A stretch of DNA of 64,000 bases from Rhynchopus sp. YZ270_cl-10 (GCA_964035575.1 OZ037885.1:248001-312000), one strand, 5' to 3'; shown: positions 10,872 to 21,737, counted from the stretch's first letter. A program made the numbers and translations. The notes: a model not told the origin generated them from the sequence alone.

Positions 10872-13030
10872 TCACAACACCGCCTTCAATTGGGCAGCCA
10901 AATTCTTAAGTCTTTGCCTTTCTGGGGGATGGGTTTGCATTTGTGCTAAGGCTTCTAAGGCAGGGAGTCCTCCTAGGAGGTGGAACGCTTCGCTGAACAT
11001 CGCATTTGCATCGACACCACCACCTCCTCCTCCTCCACCTCCAGCACCACCCGCCTGCCTCACCGCACTCCCTCCCCTCGCAGCAGTCGGCGTCCCTGAC
11101 GGTGTGCTCCCCGGAGTCGAAGGCGCTGGAGACACTGGTTGAAATAACCTCAAGGTCTTCTGCTCACCTTCCGGCGACGCTACCGAAGCCAACACCGAAG
11201 GGGATGCAGGCGTGACAGGCGCGACAATAGGCGACCCTGGTGTCGCCTTGAGAGCCGCACCTCCTCCAGCAGCAGCACCCCCCGCTTTGTTCGCACCAAA
11301 GTAACTTTCAAAGTCGATGGATCCTTGGGATTTGTGCTGTGCGCTTGAGGGTTGCAAAGGGGTAGCTCCTGTGGACGGTTGTCTGGTAAGAGGGGATGCG
11401 CTTGGCCGAGGAGGAGGAAGGATGCCTTGGGAGGAGGCAGAGGTGCTGCGGAGTGCAGCAGGTGGAGGTGACGCGGTTGCGACCACTGGAGAAGGCGATG
11501 CGGAGGGGGAAGGTGCGACGGCGGGGATGCTGCCTCGGACCACGTCGACCTGCCCAACGTGGGATTGTCCGTCGTCGAGCTCCACCAGGGTTAGCACTTC
11601 GCCTACCGGGTCCAGACTCACCCCCGCCAAAAAATTGTCCTTCTGAATCGTCTGTAGCAACGTCCCCAAGGTAGCGTCCAACACCAAAATATCCTTTGTC
11701 CCCGCCGCAACCAAGGTGTTCGCTTGACAAACCAGGTGCTCCACGCTGGGGAGGGTGGTGGGAACCTTTTTGACAGTTGCATCCGCAAGACACTCCCGCC
11801 AGTAAAGGCCTCCTGTCGTGTCGCCTCCAATGAGGAGCACCGCGCCCTGGTGGCTGCAGAAGGCGAGACGTTGGATTTCTGTCTTCTTGGTAGCAAGCGC
11901 GACGCAGGTCACCGGGTTCTGCCCTCCACTCGCCACGCGAACAACATAATGCGCACTGCACGACGCATACAGCTCACTTCCAATGTGGTTATACGTTAAC
12001 GACTCATAGATCACATTTCCATTTCCTCCATTTGCGATGTGCGCCTGCGCTGTTGGCAGGGGGGCGAGGTGTGGGGTGGCCCCTTTTGACACATTCTTTG
12101 GCTGAATCACATGCACAATCCCATTCGAGTATGCAACCAACAGGTTCTGTCCATCAGGCGTCGGAACCAACGAGGTGACAGACACACCGACACCCGATCC
12201 ACGATGCAGCGGCTTGAGAGCAGGGTCGGAGGAGTTGGTAGGCACTTCATATACATCTCCTTTGTTCGTTCCGATGTAGCAAAACTGTGGCGTGCTATTG
12301 AGCGCTGTGCAGTCGGCATCGTTTTCAAAGCGGAGATGGTTGGGGACAGAGTTTTTGTAGATGGTGACACCGTCTTCTGCATCACAGATAAGCGTATCAG
12401 TGGCAAACGAGGAGACAACCGAGACCGCTCTTTTGATGGTCCAAGAGGAAGGGTCCACCTCTGCCCTCGCTGACGGAGATTTGACGGAAACGGCTAGGTC
12501 CTCTACAGCATCGAGCTTTGGTGACCCAACAGGCTCTGGTGTGTCCCGATCGCTGTCCTCATCCTCCGGATCATCAGGCAGCGCCTTGTTGGTGGAGGAC
12601 CCAAAGCGAAGCACCTCCGCAAACCGTTTCCCCTTCTTCTCCTTCTTGTCCTTCTCCTTCTTCTCCTTCTTCTCTTTCTTTTCGTCGTCGTCCTTCTCCT
12701 TGTCTTTGTCTTTGTCTTTGTCCTTCCGGCGGAGGAACGATCCTGAGTAGAGACTCGGCTTTTTGGTCGGAGGCGCTTCACCTTCTTTTTTTTCCTCATC
12801 CGAATCGAGCGGAGGAGACATCCTCGAAGACGACTCCTCGCGCACCTCACGAGGCGACCCTAAAGGAGACCCAGTTTCTTCCTCTTCCACATCACTCCCT
12901 GCAGGGGCAACCACGGCACTGCCGGCATCAGAGCCACTGTCATCACCGGATTGCACCCCTTCGACGTGCGGTGTATCGTCGTCATTGTCAATCAGGAGGG
13001 TGGTGTCCTTCTTCTTCTTTTGGAAGAATC

Positions 13031-13034
<4 letters not shown>
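10872..13034 (-). CDS. Beta-propeller-like protein with charged N-terminus
   Basis: 720 residues from the ATG at 13034. The frame is open further upstream, but that extension is the R3 repeat plus a poly(A) tract, and the resident start MGFFQKKKKD fits better. The N-terminal third is acidic and Ser-rich, then strongly Lys/Asp/Glu-rich. The middle (about 200-500) has blades resembling WD40 or related propellers, such as DTLICDAEDGVTIYKN, FCYIGTNKGDVYEVP, NLLVAYSNGIVHVI, AVLLIGGDTTGGLYW and TLVAAGTKDILVLDA. The classic WD dipeptides are absent, so the fold is inferred from repeat rhythm. A Ser/Pro/Ala-rich linker with a Gly run precedes a short C-terminal helix-rich segment (FHLLGGLPALEALAQM). 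It is most likely a scaffold; no enzymatic motif is seen. It lies about 3 kb upstream, in gene direction, of the ankyrin gene. Confidence 0.8.

Positions 13035-13064
<30 letters not shown>
13035..13064 (-). promoter_or_regulatory. Poly(A) leader directly before the start codon
   Basis: In the gene sense, 30 uninterrupted A residues end exactly at the ATG of the propeller gene, preceded by GCAC and another run of eight A. Further upstream lies a long CCTCCT repeat (plus-strand 13118-13160). The layout is visible. A role in translation start is inference. Confidence 0.6.
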
Positions 13065-13065
<1 letters not shown>

Positions 13066-13192
13066 TGCTTTTTTTTCGAGAGTGTTCGAAGGTATGGAGA
13101 AATTCCTGAATTATTGAGGTTGAGGAGGAGGAGGAGGAGGAGGAGGAGGAGGAGGAGGAGGGGGGTGGAGAAGAGGGCAGTGCTTGGTTGAG

Positions 13193-13232
13193 TAATTTCA
13201 TCATATGCAATCAATAAATTGATAGTTGGTTG
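13193..13232 (+). repeat. R7 repeat, 5' part
   Basis: TTTCATCATATGCAATCAAT then AAATTGATAG, the first half of R7 as seen at 38312 and 61091. It leads into the R3 copy that follows. Confidence 0.65.
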
Positions 13233-13242
13233 AGAAAAAAAA

Positions 13243-13500
13243 AACTGTGGTTGTTGATACAGCCAGGCCATTTTCCAGGCGTACCCAGCCTCGCATAATA
13301 TGAGTACAGTTCGGGGTGACGTCTGGTGTGCAAGAGAAAGAGAAAGACAAAGAACCGCACCTCCCGACTGACCCACTGTACGATGCCAGCCATCCGGATG
13401 AAAGCACAACCCTGCGGCCTACAACAGTAGATGTCAAAAGGAAGGCTAATGGTGATCTTGCCCGTATCGTAAGAGAATGAGGGCGGGTGCACAACCAAAG
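13243..13500 (+). repeat. R3 repeat, long copy
   Basis: About 258 bp. The segment from CCAGGCCATTTTCCAGG to GAAAGACAAAGAAC is nearly identical to 19074-19170. It is followed by CGACTGACCCACTG, GATGCCAGCCATCCGG, CTGCGGCCTACAACAG and GGGTGCACAACC, shared with 16720, 17739 and 19074. It forms the 5' flank of the propeller gene. Confidence 0.85.
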
Positions 13501-13822
13501 AAAGAAGAGCGGGAGAGAGAGAAAAAAATAGTTACCCATTGGGGTGGGTCGGGAGGGGGTGTCGTTTTAATGTATCTTATAGAATCGTTGAGAACAGGGG
13601 GGGAAAAAAGAGTAAAAAATTCGGCGGTTGTTGTTGTTGGTTGTTTTTTTTCCTCCCATCCCGATCCCGCCCCCCCGATGCCCCAAATTTTGCTATAAAA
13701 AAAAATGACCGTTTTATTTATGTTTGATAGATGTTTTTAAGGAAATAGTGCAGCTGCCACATTTTGTGCAAAGCTTCGCTTTGTCGACAGACAAAAAAAA
13801 AATAGAAGAAAAAAAAACCCCC

Positions 13823-13855
13823 CTAAGATGAATGTGCCTTTGCACACACATCTAA
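13823..13855 (+). repeat. R1 hairpin variant
   Basis: AAGATGAATGTGCC, a short loop, then GCACACACATCT. AGATG pairs with CATCT and TGTGC with GCACA. Confidence 0.65.
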
Positions 13856-14342
13856 TAAAAAAAGGTGTTAGGACATTCGGACATTTGTGTGGGTGGGAAG
13901 TCAAATATTGTTGCGACAAAATTTTCTTCTTTCAGCACAACTAAATCGCAGTGTTCTTCCTATTTTTTTGTTTTTTTACCAACAAAAAAGAAGTGTTTTA
14001 TATACGGTGTATTTTTTTGTGAGAATGTCTGATATTTTATTCCGACGAAATAAAAACCATGCTGGAAGAGTGTTGGGCTATCCCACACAAATAAACGTCC
14101 ACTTTTTTTTTCGTTTTTTTTTTTTTTTTTTGCTATTTTTTTCCACCCCCACCCCCTGAAATTGGTATACTATAGAAGGATTCATTTCGGATAAAACAAA
14201 ACACGACTCATATCGCAAAGTTCTCTGTGCCTGCGTACTTTGAAGGCAGTTGACACCCTGTATCCTCTCAAAAGACACTGTGTCAGGTAACACGAGACCT
14301 TTTTCATTTTTCCTGTTCATTTTCTTTTTCATTTTTGAGAAT

Positions 14343-14497
14343 AGTCAGATTTACCCTTACCCTATTTTGAAAAAGTTCAGAGTTAGCCCTAATAAATTAG
14401 TTCAGACTTGCCCTAACGTTTTTTTTTTTTGGGAAAATCAGAACTTTTTTTTAGGGCAAACACTTTAGGGCAAGTCTGAACTTTATATTAGGACAAG
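14343..14497. repeat. Palindromic repeat of CAGACTTGCCCTAA units
   Basis: Several direct and inverted copies of a unit like GTTCAGACTTGCCCTAA (near 14343, 14376, 14401) face the inverse TTAGGGCAAGTCTGAAC near 14464. No TSD is clear. Confidence 0.5.
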
Positions 14498-14765
14498 CCA
14501 GGCCACTTTGGGGCTCTTTTTTACCTCATGTGGCCGTAGATACCCTGAGGATGATCCACCACTATTGTCTTCTTCTTCATTGTTATTTCTTTGTAGCAAA
14601 CGCTACCTCCTCTCTTGTGAGGCGAGGATATGTACAGAACGGCACACCTTCATCCTTAAGCAAAAAGTGTGGCAGAGGCGAACACCTCTGGAGTGACCTT
14701 AAAAGTGCTGTATATTGCTAATACGCTGTTTTGTTTTTTGTTTTTTGTCTTTATTTTGCTTTTTT

Positions 14766-14832
14766 TTGTAGTTTCGACAATCACCCTGTCCGAGGACGGG
14801 CTCTGTACACAAAGTCGCCCGAAGGCGAATTT
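14766..14832 (+). repeat. R5 repeat, short copy
   Basis: CGACAATCACCCTGTCCGAG, then GACGGGCTCTGTACACA and GTCGCCCGAAGGCG, preceded by a T run, as in other R5 copies. Confidence 0.65.
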
Positions 14833-15009
14833 CAATTATTTTTTTTTTTTGATAAATCGTTGGAAATAGTGCCACCCTGCATAAAGCTGCAAAAAAATAG
14901 GGCAATGTTTTTTTGCTAAATCAGGAAGACGAAGCCTTTTTTTTGTACTACGGAAGGTGACGTAGATCGTCATTTCAACTCTTCAGACGTTTTTTTTTGT
15001 TATTCTCTT

Positions 15010-15062
15010 GATAAATCGTTGGAGTAGTGTAGTTGCCTCGGTTGTGGTTGCCACAGTTTTGT
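15010..15062 (+). repeat. R4 repeat
   Basis: GATAAATCGTTGGAGTAG, then GTTGCCTCGGTTGTGG and GCCACAGTTTTGTGCAATC. T-rich sequence lies just before it. Confidence 0.65.
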
Positions 15063-15200
15063 GCAATCTGCACTGTTCAAAAGTTTTTTATTTTTAGACG
15101 CCGAATTTAAGTACCTATGTGTTCGTCACCCTCACAAAATCATTATCGGAGCCGGCCTGAAAAATAGTCCTTCTGACAAGGTGGTACCCCATTTGAAAGA

Positions 15201-15286
15201 GAAGTTGAAAGTGCAAACGCCTCACCGTTCATCGGCAGACGCAGGGCCACTGGTTCTCCGCAGGGTTATCGAACCCCCAGAGAGCA
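15201..15286 (+). repeat. R2 repeat, full form
   Basis: GAAGTTGAAAGTGCAAACGC, CTCACCGTTCATCGGC, GACGCAGGGCCACTGG, TTCTCCGCAGGG, TTATCGAACCCCCAGAGAGC. The last part folds: CTC-GGG-loop-CCC-GAG. Confidence 0.75.
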
Positions 15287-15349
15287 ATAGTCCTCATAAC
15301 GAGGTGGCACCCGATTCGAAAGGGTCGGAGTTTTAATAAAAGACGTGAT

Positions 15350-15467
15350 CCACCTGATTTTTACCCCGCGCATAGACGCGCATTGACGCGTAAAGGCTGG
15401 GGGAAATGAGTGGGGTTTGGCCTATACGGGCCTTTACGTGCCTATACGCAGAGTAAAAATCAGGTGG
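15350..15467. mobile_element. Short inverted-repeat element with GTGAT duplication, 118 bp
   Basis: CCACCTGATTTTTAC at one end and GTAAAAATCAGGTGG at the other form a 15-bp perfect inverted repeat, flanked by GTGAT on both sides (15345-15349 and 15468-15472). A second pair of GC-rich repeats (TATACG, TTTACG) lies inside. Superfamily not assigned. Confidence 0.7.
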
Positions 15468-15920
15468 GTGATGTGTCGTACAGAAAAGAAAAAAAAAGCT
15501 CTAAATAAATGGGAGATGTGAGATTGTGGGGGGGGTTGGGGGAGGGGAGAGCAGGGAAAATAAACGAGCCAAGGCAATAAAAAAAAACAAACCTTTTTTG
15601 GTTTAGTTTTTTTTTTCTTCTTTTTGGTGACGCATCTGTCAAAGCAGAGAGCTCACAGGTCAAAGCCACACCAACTTTATATTAAAAAAAAAAATCGTAA
15701 CATAGGTTCATTGGAATAGTAAACCTTTTTCGTGTTTCACCTTACAAGTAGAAAACCTAACACCTCCTCAGATGCAAAAAGATCGGGTCTTTTGTACGCT
15801 CAAAGCCGGGTATATGGGAAACAAGCGAGCTTCTGTCTTTTTCAATCCGTTTTGTTTTGCCCGCAGCGCTGCCTCCAATCTTTTTTAGAATTGACAACAA
15901 GTTGTTTTATCAAAACAAAA

Positions 15921-16045
15921 AACCTATGGGAGAGGTTGTGGTGAAACGCACACACCTCCTGTTTGATGAGGGCGTTAGCTCTGCAGCGAGGTTCGTCCCC
16001 AGAAGCGCGCAAAGGGTGTTCAAAATGCATTTCTATTTCCTTCAT
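15921..16045 (+). repeat. R6 repeat, diverged copy
   Basis: CCTATGGGAGAGGTTGTGG, GAAACGCACACACCTC, CTCTGCAGCGAGGTTCGTCC and GTGTTCAAAATGC. It matches 39127 and 58912 with substitutions. Confidence 0.7.
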
Positions 16046-16142
16046 GAGGGCGACAAAAAAAAACATAAATTCATCGGATGAGAGTTAAACCTTTTTTCGT
16101 GTTTCACCTTGTAAAAAAAAAAATACAATAATAAATCAGCAT

Positions 16143-16215
16143 GGCTGTGTAACTTAGGCGCCTTCAGTTTTTTTTCCCCCTAAAAAAAAACTTAGGTCAC
16201 TTAAGTTACACAGCC
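16143..16215. mobile_element. 73-bp palindromic element with 9-bp duplication
   Basis: GGCTGTGTAACTTAGG and the inverse TTAAGTTACACAGCC form the ends. The direct repeat AATCAGCAT occurs immediately on both sides (16134-16142 and 16216-16224). A 9-bp TSD is characteristic of Mutator-like elements, so a very short Mutator-type MITE is the best guess. Confidence 0.75.
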
Positions 16216-16383
16216 AATCAGCATCTCTCAAGTTTTTTTTTTCTTCACGCAAATAATACATGACCAAACCCGTTGTGATCTTGATCCGCAACGTATCTTG
16301 GGGGAGAGGGGTGAGGGGTGAGGCAGGGAGGGCGGTTTTGGCGGAAAATAGAAAAGTAGTACACTCATAGAGGACACGGCTTA

Positions 16384-16544
16384 CACGACGTTGAAGTAAA
16401 TGACTTTACTTGTGGTTTTACATGTAATTTTACTTGTGAAAATAGTTTACTTGTGGCACATGTAAAAACGTAAGCGTACAGCTTAAACACAAGTAAAAAA
16501 TGACATGTAAAACCACAAGTAAAATAATTTACTTCAACGTCGTG
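16384..16544. mobile_element. TA-flanked palindromic MITE, 161 bp
   Basis: CACGACGTTGAAGTAAAT and its exact inverse form the ends with TA on both sides. Almost the whole element is a foldback made of ACATGTAAAACCACAAG-like units. Confidence 0.8.
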
Positions 16545-16719
16545 TAGCGGGGGGTGGGGGAGGTTGGAGGGGAAGGTGGATACATCTATTCCTCTATCTT
16601 CAAGGAGAGGGGGAAAACAGCAAACACAATAGGCAAACAATAGAGACAGCGAGTGAAACCGCGGGGGGAGGGGAAAAAAAAATTACAGGTGCTATAACAA
16701 AAATTCCTAGGCCAACAAA

Positions 16720-16886
16720 ACCGTAGTTATTGATGCAGGCACACCTCCCGACTGACCCACTGTACGATGCCGGCCATCCGGATGAAAGCACAACTACCCT
16801 GCGGCCTACAACAGTAGAGAGGCAAAAAGGAAGGCTAATGGTGATCTTGCCCGTATCGTAAGAGAATGAGGGCGGGTGCACAACCG
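16720..16886 (+). repeat. R3 repeat
   Basis: TATTGATGCAGGCACACCTC, CGACTGACCCACTG, GATGAAAGCACAAC, GTGATCTTGCCCGTATCG and GGGTGCACAACC; about 160 bp shared with 13243 and 19074. Confidence 0.8.
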
Positions 16887-16928
16887 ATCGTGCCGCCGTA
16901 GAGAAGAAATAAATATAAAAGAGAAAGG

Positions 16929-16968
16929 CTATAAGATGAAACCTCAACCTCTCGTGCTTAGTTACCTT
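16929..16968 (+). repeat. R1 hairpin repeat
   Basis: CTATAAGATGAAACCTC, CTCTCG-type loop, GTGCTTAGTTACCTT. Stem partly mismatched. Confidence 0.65.
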
Positions 16969-17225
16969 GAAATAATACACTGCAAAAAAAGGGGGGGAAA
17001 TCCTCCACAGATCATATCGACAAAAAAATACATTATTTTGAAAATAATTTGGATCTATTTACATGACATGCACAGACTCGTTTCTTGATTGGCAAAAAAA
17101 AAGGGGGGGAGGTTTTTTTACGCTACGAGAAGGTTTAGGCGTAGTTCAATCCTTTCTATTTTGACATCATTACTTTGAGCTGTGTTAGGCCGTGCTATTT
17201 GTTTTTTTAAAAAAGGAAGAAGATA

Positions 17226-17348
17226 CAGTGATTAAACAAAGTTCCGCCCAAGAAAAGTGCCCGCCCAAGAAAAATTCCACTTAAAGTAATTTCCGCCATC
17301 GATTTCAATCCCGCCTTTAGTTTAGGCGTAAACTTTGTTTAACCACTG
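17226..17348. mobile_element. TA-flanked MITE with CAGTG ends, 123 bp
   Basis: CAGTGATTAAACAAAGTT and the near-exact inverse AACTTTGTTTAACCACTG, with TA on both sides. CAGT termini plus TA duplication fit Tc1/mariner. CGCCCAAGAAAA is repeated inside. Confidence 0.8.
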
Positions 17349-17381
17349 TACGTTGTTTTGACCATCCCCGACGCCCATATT

Positions 17382-17479
17382 CAGTCATACAATCATTCGG
17401 GGTAAAAAACCGCCTTTAGAGTTTTTGAAAATCCCAAAATCCACCTCAGTTTTTACCCCGATGTTTTGTTGTGTGACTG
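17382..17479. mobile_element. CAGTCATACAA MITE, copy 1 (98 bp)
   Basis: Ends CAGTCATACAA and TTGTGTGACTG with inner CGGGGTAAAAA/TTTTTACCCCG. The right flank is TA, the left flank is degraded. Same family as the element at 17590. Confidence 0.65.
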
Positions 17480-17589
17480 TATTAGGCCAGGTCATGGTCA
17501 GGATTAAATGTCTCCCCCAAAAAAAAAGATGAAAAACTTGTAAGATGTGTTGCCTCATATGAAACACATCATGAACATAAAGTAAAATA

Positions 17590-17722
17590 CAGTCATACAA
17601 CAAACATCGGTGGGGGAAAAAAAACCAATCCTTAGAGAGTTTTGAAATCCCCAAAATACACCTGGGTTTATACCCGGTGATACCCGACCTACGTTTTTTC
17701 CACCAGTGTTTGTTGTATGACG
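17590..17722. mobile_element. CAGTCATACAA MITE, copy 2 (133 bp)
   Basis: Ends CAGTCATACAACAAAC and GTTTGTTGTATGACG, TA on both sides, with inner TTTTGAAATCCCCAAAAT also found in copy 1. Two related Tc1/mariner-like MITEs lie about 110 bp apart. Confidence 0.75.
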
Positions 17723-17738
17723 TAAAATAATAATAAAA

Positions 17739-17890
17739 AACTGTGGTTGTTGATGCAGGCACCTCCCGACTGACCCACTGTACGATGCCAGCCATCCGGA
17801 TGAAAGCACAACCCTGCGGCCTACAACAGTAGATGTCAAAAGGAAACCTACTGACTTCGTACCGTAAGAGAATGAGGACGGTACACAACC
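17739..17890 (+). repeat. R3 repeat
   Basis: GTGGTTGTTGATGCAGGC to GGTACACAACCG, matching the core of 19074. A short broken copy (CTCGACTGACCTACG, CATGCCAGCCATG) follows at about 17949-17976. Confidence 0.8.
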
Positions 17891-18534
17891 GCCCGTCAGC
17901 AGGCGGCCCATCTGCTGCTGTAGAGTTGTGAGCTTAAAGAATAGCTCTCGACTGACCTACGTACCATGCCAGCCATGTCATCAGTCCATCTAGGCGATAT
18001 CTACTTCACGACGATAGCCCAGACTTATTTTCTATGCACCTCTCATCAACCACACAAATGCGACACCGTCGTTCCTCCACACGGTTGGGTGAGCGAACGA
18101 GGTCACACTTTCCACTCACAAAGTAGTGTGCGTAAAAAAAAAAGCCGTGGCAGGTTGATTCTTGCAAAATCACACACCCCATTTTGCGTCGACAATATTT
18201 TGAGGGAAAAATTGAAACGCAAGCTTCTACGCCTGCACAGTGTTTTCCTTGGAAATATTGTACTACCTTGTTTGTCACCATGTAATGTGCAAAGTTCCAC
18301 GTCCATCCATCCATCCATCCGTCCATCTCCTTCTATTTTACCAGTGGTAGAGCGAAAAACGGCAAAATGTGCATGAAGGTCCACCCAACAGGCACATTCA
18401 GTCCGAATCTCCTCCTCACCCGTTAAATCATTGCAAGGGCGCAATGTAATGTCATCAGAACACACACAAGAAAAGACACACCTGATTTGCCCTCCTCCGC
18501 GGATGGGGTCAAATGCACACACTTTTTTTTTTTC

Positions 18535-18655
18535 TCGAAAAATTGTTGGAATAGTGTAGTTGCCTGTACAATCTCCACTGTGTTTTGATAAATTTGTTGG
18601 AGTAGTGTAGTTGCCTCGGTTGTGTTGGCCACAGTTGTGCAATCTTCCACTTTCT
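18535..18655 (+). repeat. Two tandem R4 copies
   Basis: AAATTGTTGGAATAGTGTAG and, about 50 bp later, AAATTTGTTGGAGTAGTGTA with GTTGCCTCGGTTGTG, GCCACAGTTGTGCAATC. A T run precedes the first copy and another follows the second. Confidence 0.7.
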
Positions 18656-19073
18656 TCTTCTTTTTTTTTTTGTACAGACTCTGGCGAGCCTCCACTCGAC
18701 AGCAAAAAGAGGCCCCACGTCACCTCTGGCCTGTTCCCACTACACACCCCATGCATCAACCACATACATCTTGGATCAATGCTTCGCTCTATATCATTGG
18801 CAACACAACACACAAAATCACCCAAATGAACACATACAGTACAACGAGGCCGGTTCAGGCGTGGCTGAGGCGTACTCAGGAATACTTACGTTTACTGCGG
18901 AGGCGAATAGAAGAGGTACCTCTTAGGCTTGAAGGGACAACACATAGAAAGTCTGATACAAGAAATACCTTTTGTATTTCGCCCCCAGTAAGTACGACTC
19001 AAAAAAAAAAAGATGCTCAGGCTGAGGTGTACTTAAAACGTTAGTAATCCCGAGGACGCCTCAGATATATTTT

Positions 19074-19326
19074 ACAGCCAGGCCATTTTCCAGGCGTACC
19101 CAGCCTCGCATAGCATGAGTACAGTTCGGGGTGACGTCTGGTGTGCAAGAGAAAGAGAAAGACAAAGAACTGTATGCTGTTGATGCAGGCACTTCTCGAC
19201 TGACCCACTGTACGATGCCAGCCATCCGGATGAAAGCACAACCCTGCGGCCTACAACAGTAGATGTCAAAAGGAAACCTACTGACTTCGTACCGTAAAAG
19301 AAATGAGGACGGGTGCACAACCAAAG
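19074..19326 (+). repeat. R3 repeat, long copy
   Basis: About 250 bp matching 13243-13500, including the AGTACAGTTCGGGGTGACG segment and the CGACTGACCCAC core. The two long copies differ in only a few positions over their first 95 bp, implying recent spread or conversion. Confidence 0.85.
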
Positions 19327-20496
19327 AAGAAAAGAGCGAGAGAGAGCGAGAGAGAGAGAGAGAAATTGGGCTCTTGGGTTTGGGGGGAAATAGGTGTGGA
19401 GCTAGGGCTTTATGGTTCGTTTCTGGATCGTTTTTTTTATTTTGTATGGACAATCGCGCTCCCACCCCCCACAAAAAAAAAAAAGAAAAGAAAAGTTGAA
19501 CGATGAATATGCTTCAAACTTTGCAAACGCATCTATACAAAAAGGCCAGGATATTTACAGACAGCACACCTTATCCCTTAGGAGTGTGGCAGAGACGACA
19601 CAACGTATAACAAAAAAAATTTCTGAAACGTAAAAAAACTTTTGGAACTTTTCGGACAAAAATTTGGGAACTTCGAACACTTATTTGGTTCCATTTTTTT
19701 TGTTATACGGGCCATTATAAACGGTATATTTAAATCTGGTCTGACAAACAAAGTAAAAGGCAGCAGTACCCAATGGCACAGTTGCAAAAAAAAAAATACC
19801 GGTAGTAAGCGACACGCCTACCTCGGTGGGTACAGTGAAAAAAGAGAGAAAAAATTCTGGTCTGACATGATTTTTTTCCTCTCTTTTTTTTGAAAACCTT
19901 TTTTACCATTCCTTTTTAGAGAACAGATGTGGATGTACGGCCCAAGAACGCTTCAAGAAAACTGAGTCGGCAGGGCTAAAAAGAGGAAGTTGCCTTCCTC
20001 ATACGCACACGCACACACACAACTTGGCAAAAAAGGGGTGTCGTCACTCACCTATATCATTGAAATAACATGCCCCCCTATTTTTTCTGTTTTGCTTCGT
20101 TTTTCGTTCTACATAAGGGGTGAGGGGGGGTAAGGGGGGGGAAGAAAGGACCGATTGTGTGGAACAACCCTTTTTTGCAAGTAAGTGCTGAAAAAACACT
20201 CAAAAGATAGGGGGGGAAAAGGTGGGGAAGTCAAGACACACACACGGCCTAGAGAGAGTAAGGGGAAGAGGAAGTACGGGGGGATTTTTTTTTTTTTGGG
20301 GGGGGTTTTTTTTGTTTACATCACCGGAGTGGTTTGTTGTAGCTGCCACGCAAAGCAGTCTGACAACAAAATCACCAAGCGGGTTTTGAAAACCCTAAAA
20401 CACTCATTTTTTTTTCTTTGTTTGGCAATATATTTAGTGACTGCCATACGGACGGTGTTCACTACAAAAAATTGTCTTTTTTTTTGTGTTGTGTCG

Positions 20497-20580
20497 ACAA
20501 TCGCCTAAGTACCCACCTTAATAGGTAGTCAGGGTCTATTATCTAGCGCAACGTTGGCCGAAGCCTTTATGTATTTTCTT
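20497..20580 (+). repeat. R5 repeat
   Basis: GTCGACAATCGCCTAAGTAC, CAGGGTCTATTATC, CAACGTTGGCCGAAGCC; preceded by a T run. Confidence 0.65.
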
Positions 20581-20699
20581 CTTTTATGCGAAAATGCCAG
20601 CCCAATGTAACCTTCCACAGGAAACAGGTTCAATTTTGGAAAGAAAAACGAAAGGTGATGGGGAATATTTGAGTGATAAAATGTGAAGCACAGCGAAAT

Positions 20700-20852
20700 C
20701 AAAATTGAAATACAAAGCCCTCTCGTGGAACAGTGTACCTAATCAAAATTGTTGGGGGGAGTTTTAAAAAAAAAGTGCAAACGCCTCACCGTTCATCAAC
20801 AGACGCCGCTGGAGATAAGATGGCCCTAAGCCTCTCGTGCTTCGTCACCTTA
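20700..20852 (+). repeat. Cluster of R10, R2 and R1 copies
   Basis: R10 (20700-20736, GAAATACAAAGCCCTCTCG), a partial R2 (20772-20808, AAAGTGCAAACGCCTCACCG) and R1 (20814-20852, GATAAGATGGCCCTAAGC with CTCTCGTGCTT) occur in direct succession, all in plus orientation. Confidence 0.7.
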
Positions 20853-21020
20853 CATTAAAAAAATTCTGTGGGTTTTTGGGTTGGCAACCGTGTTTTCTTC
20901 ATAGAAAGGGGCGGGGAGACGGGATAAGGGGGGGATTTTTTTTTTTTTTTTTTTGAAGTTTTTTTTTGTTACTTTTGCTTTTGTACTTCTTCTTCTTCTT
21001 CTTCTTCTTGTTTTTGTTGT

Positions 21021-21145
21021 GCCGACAATCGCCTAAGAACCCACTTGGGGAACCTAGGGTCTGTACTCAACGTTGGCAGAAGCCTTTTTGTACTACGGAA
21101 GGTAAAGACGTCAGTCGTCCTGAACCCTTTGAGAGCAGCTTTTTC
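21021..21145 (+). repeat. R5 repeat, long copy
   Basis: GCCGACAATCGCCTAAGAAC, CACTTGGGGAACCTAGGGTC, CAACGTTGGCAGAAGCC, GTCAGTCGTCCTGAACCC. It preserves the site into which a MITE was inserted in the copy at 41016. Confidence 0.75.
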
Positions 21146-21523
21146 TTAGGGAGAAAGGGAAGAGGGAATGTGTCGCAGTTGTTTTCTTTAGGAGAAAGAT
21201 TGGCAAAATTGGAAGAAATGGGGGGAGAGGGGGAAATCATTGAAACCGACGTCCAGGAAAATGCAGGAAGAACCCAATAAACAAAGAGAAGTTGAATGGG
21301 CTACAAAGCTACACACAACGTCCAATCTCATCAAATGATGAAAAATCGGGATTTTTTTTTTTTTAAATTTTTCGCATATTTTTATTCCTCCGTTTTATAG
21401 GGTATTGAGTGGTGTGCTATTTGCTGCATTGAACAACGTATCGAACCACGAAAGAGGTGTTTGTTGTACCAATGCCAACCAAAAACGAAAAAAAAAAAAA
21501 AGAAAAAAAAAAAAAAAAAACGC

Positions 21524-21608
21524 TTACAAGATGAACCTCTCGTGCTTAGTTACCTTAGTCTTATTAGATGTTTTGAACATTGGTTATTCTCTCGTGCTTA
21601 AGTCACCT
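21524..21608 (+). repeat. Two truncated R1 copies
   Basis: ACAAGATGAACCTCTCGTGC with TTAGTTACCTTAG, then TTCTCTCGTGCTTAAGTCACC. Both lack one stem half. Confidence 0.6.
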
Positions 21609-21679
21609 TGATCACAATCGTTATTACACAATATCGGGTTGACTGTGTCTGTAATTGCACAAAAAAAAATGAGGGGATA

Positions 21680-21737
21680 GTTACTGATACAGGCACCTCC
21701 GACTGACCCACGCACGATGACAGCCCCGGAGGATAGC
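21680..21737 (+). repeat. R3 repeat, partial
   Basis: TACTGATACAGGCACCTC, CGACTGACCCACG, GATGACAGCC. Confidence 0.6.

Noticed and set aside
12518-13191. Plus-strand frames rich in Ser, His and Arg opposite the propeller gene
   Set aside because: They mirror the Lys/Asp/Glu-rich and poly(A)/CCT tracts of the real gene on the other strand.
13035-13409. N-terminal extension of the propeller protein by 125 residues
   Set aside because: The extension runs through the R3 repeat, a CCT repeat and a poly(A) tract; the same R3 peptide occurs at other R3 copies without any gene.
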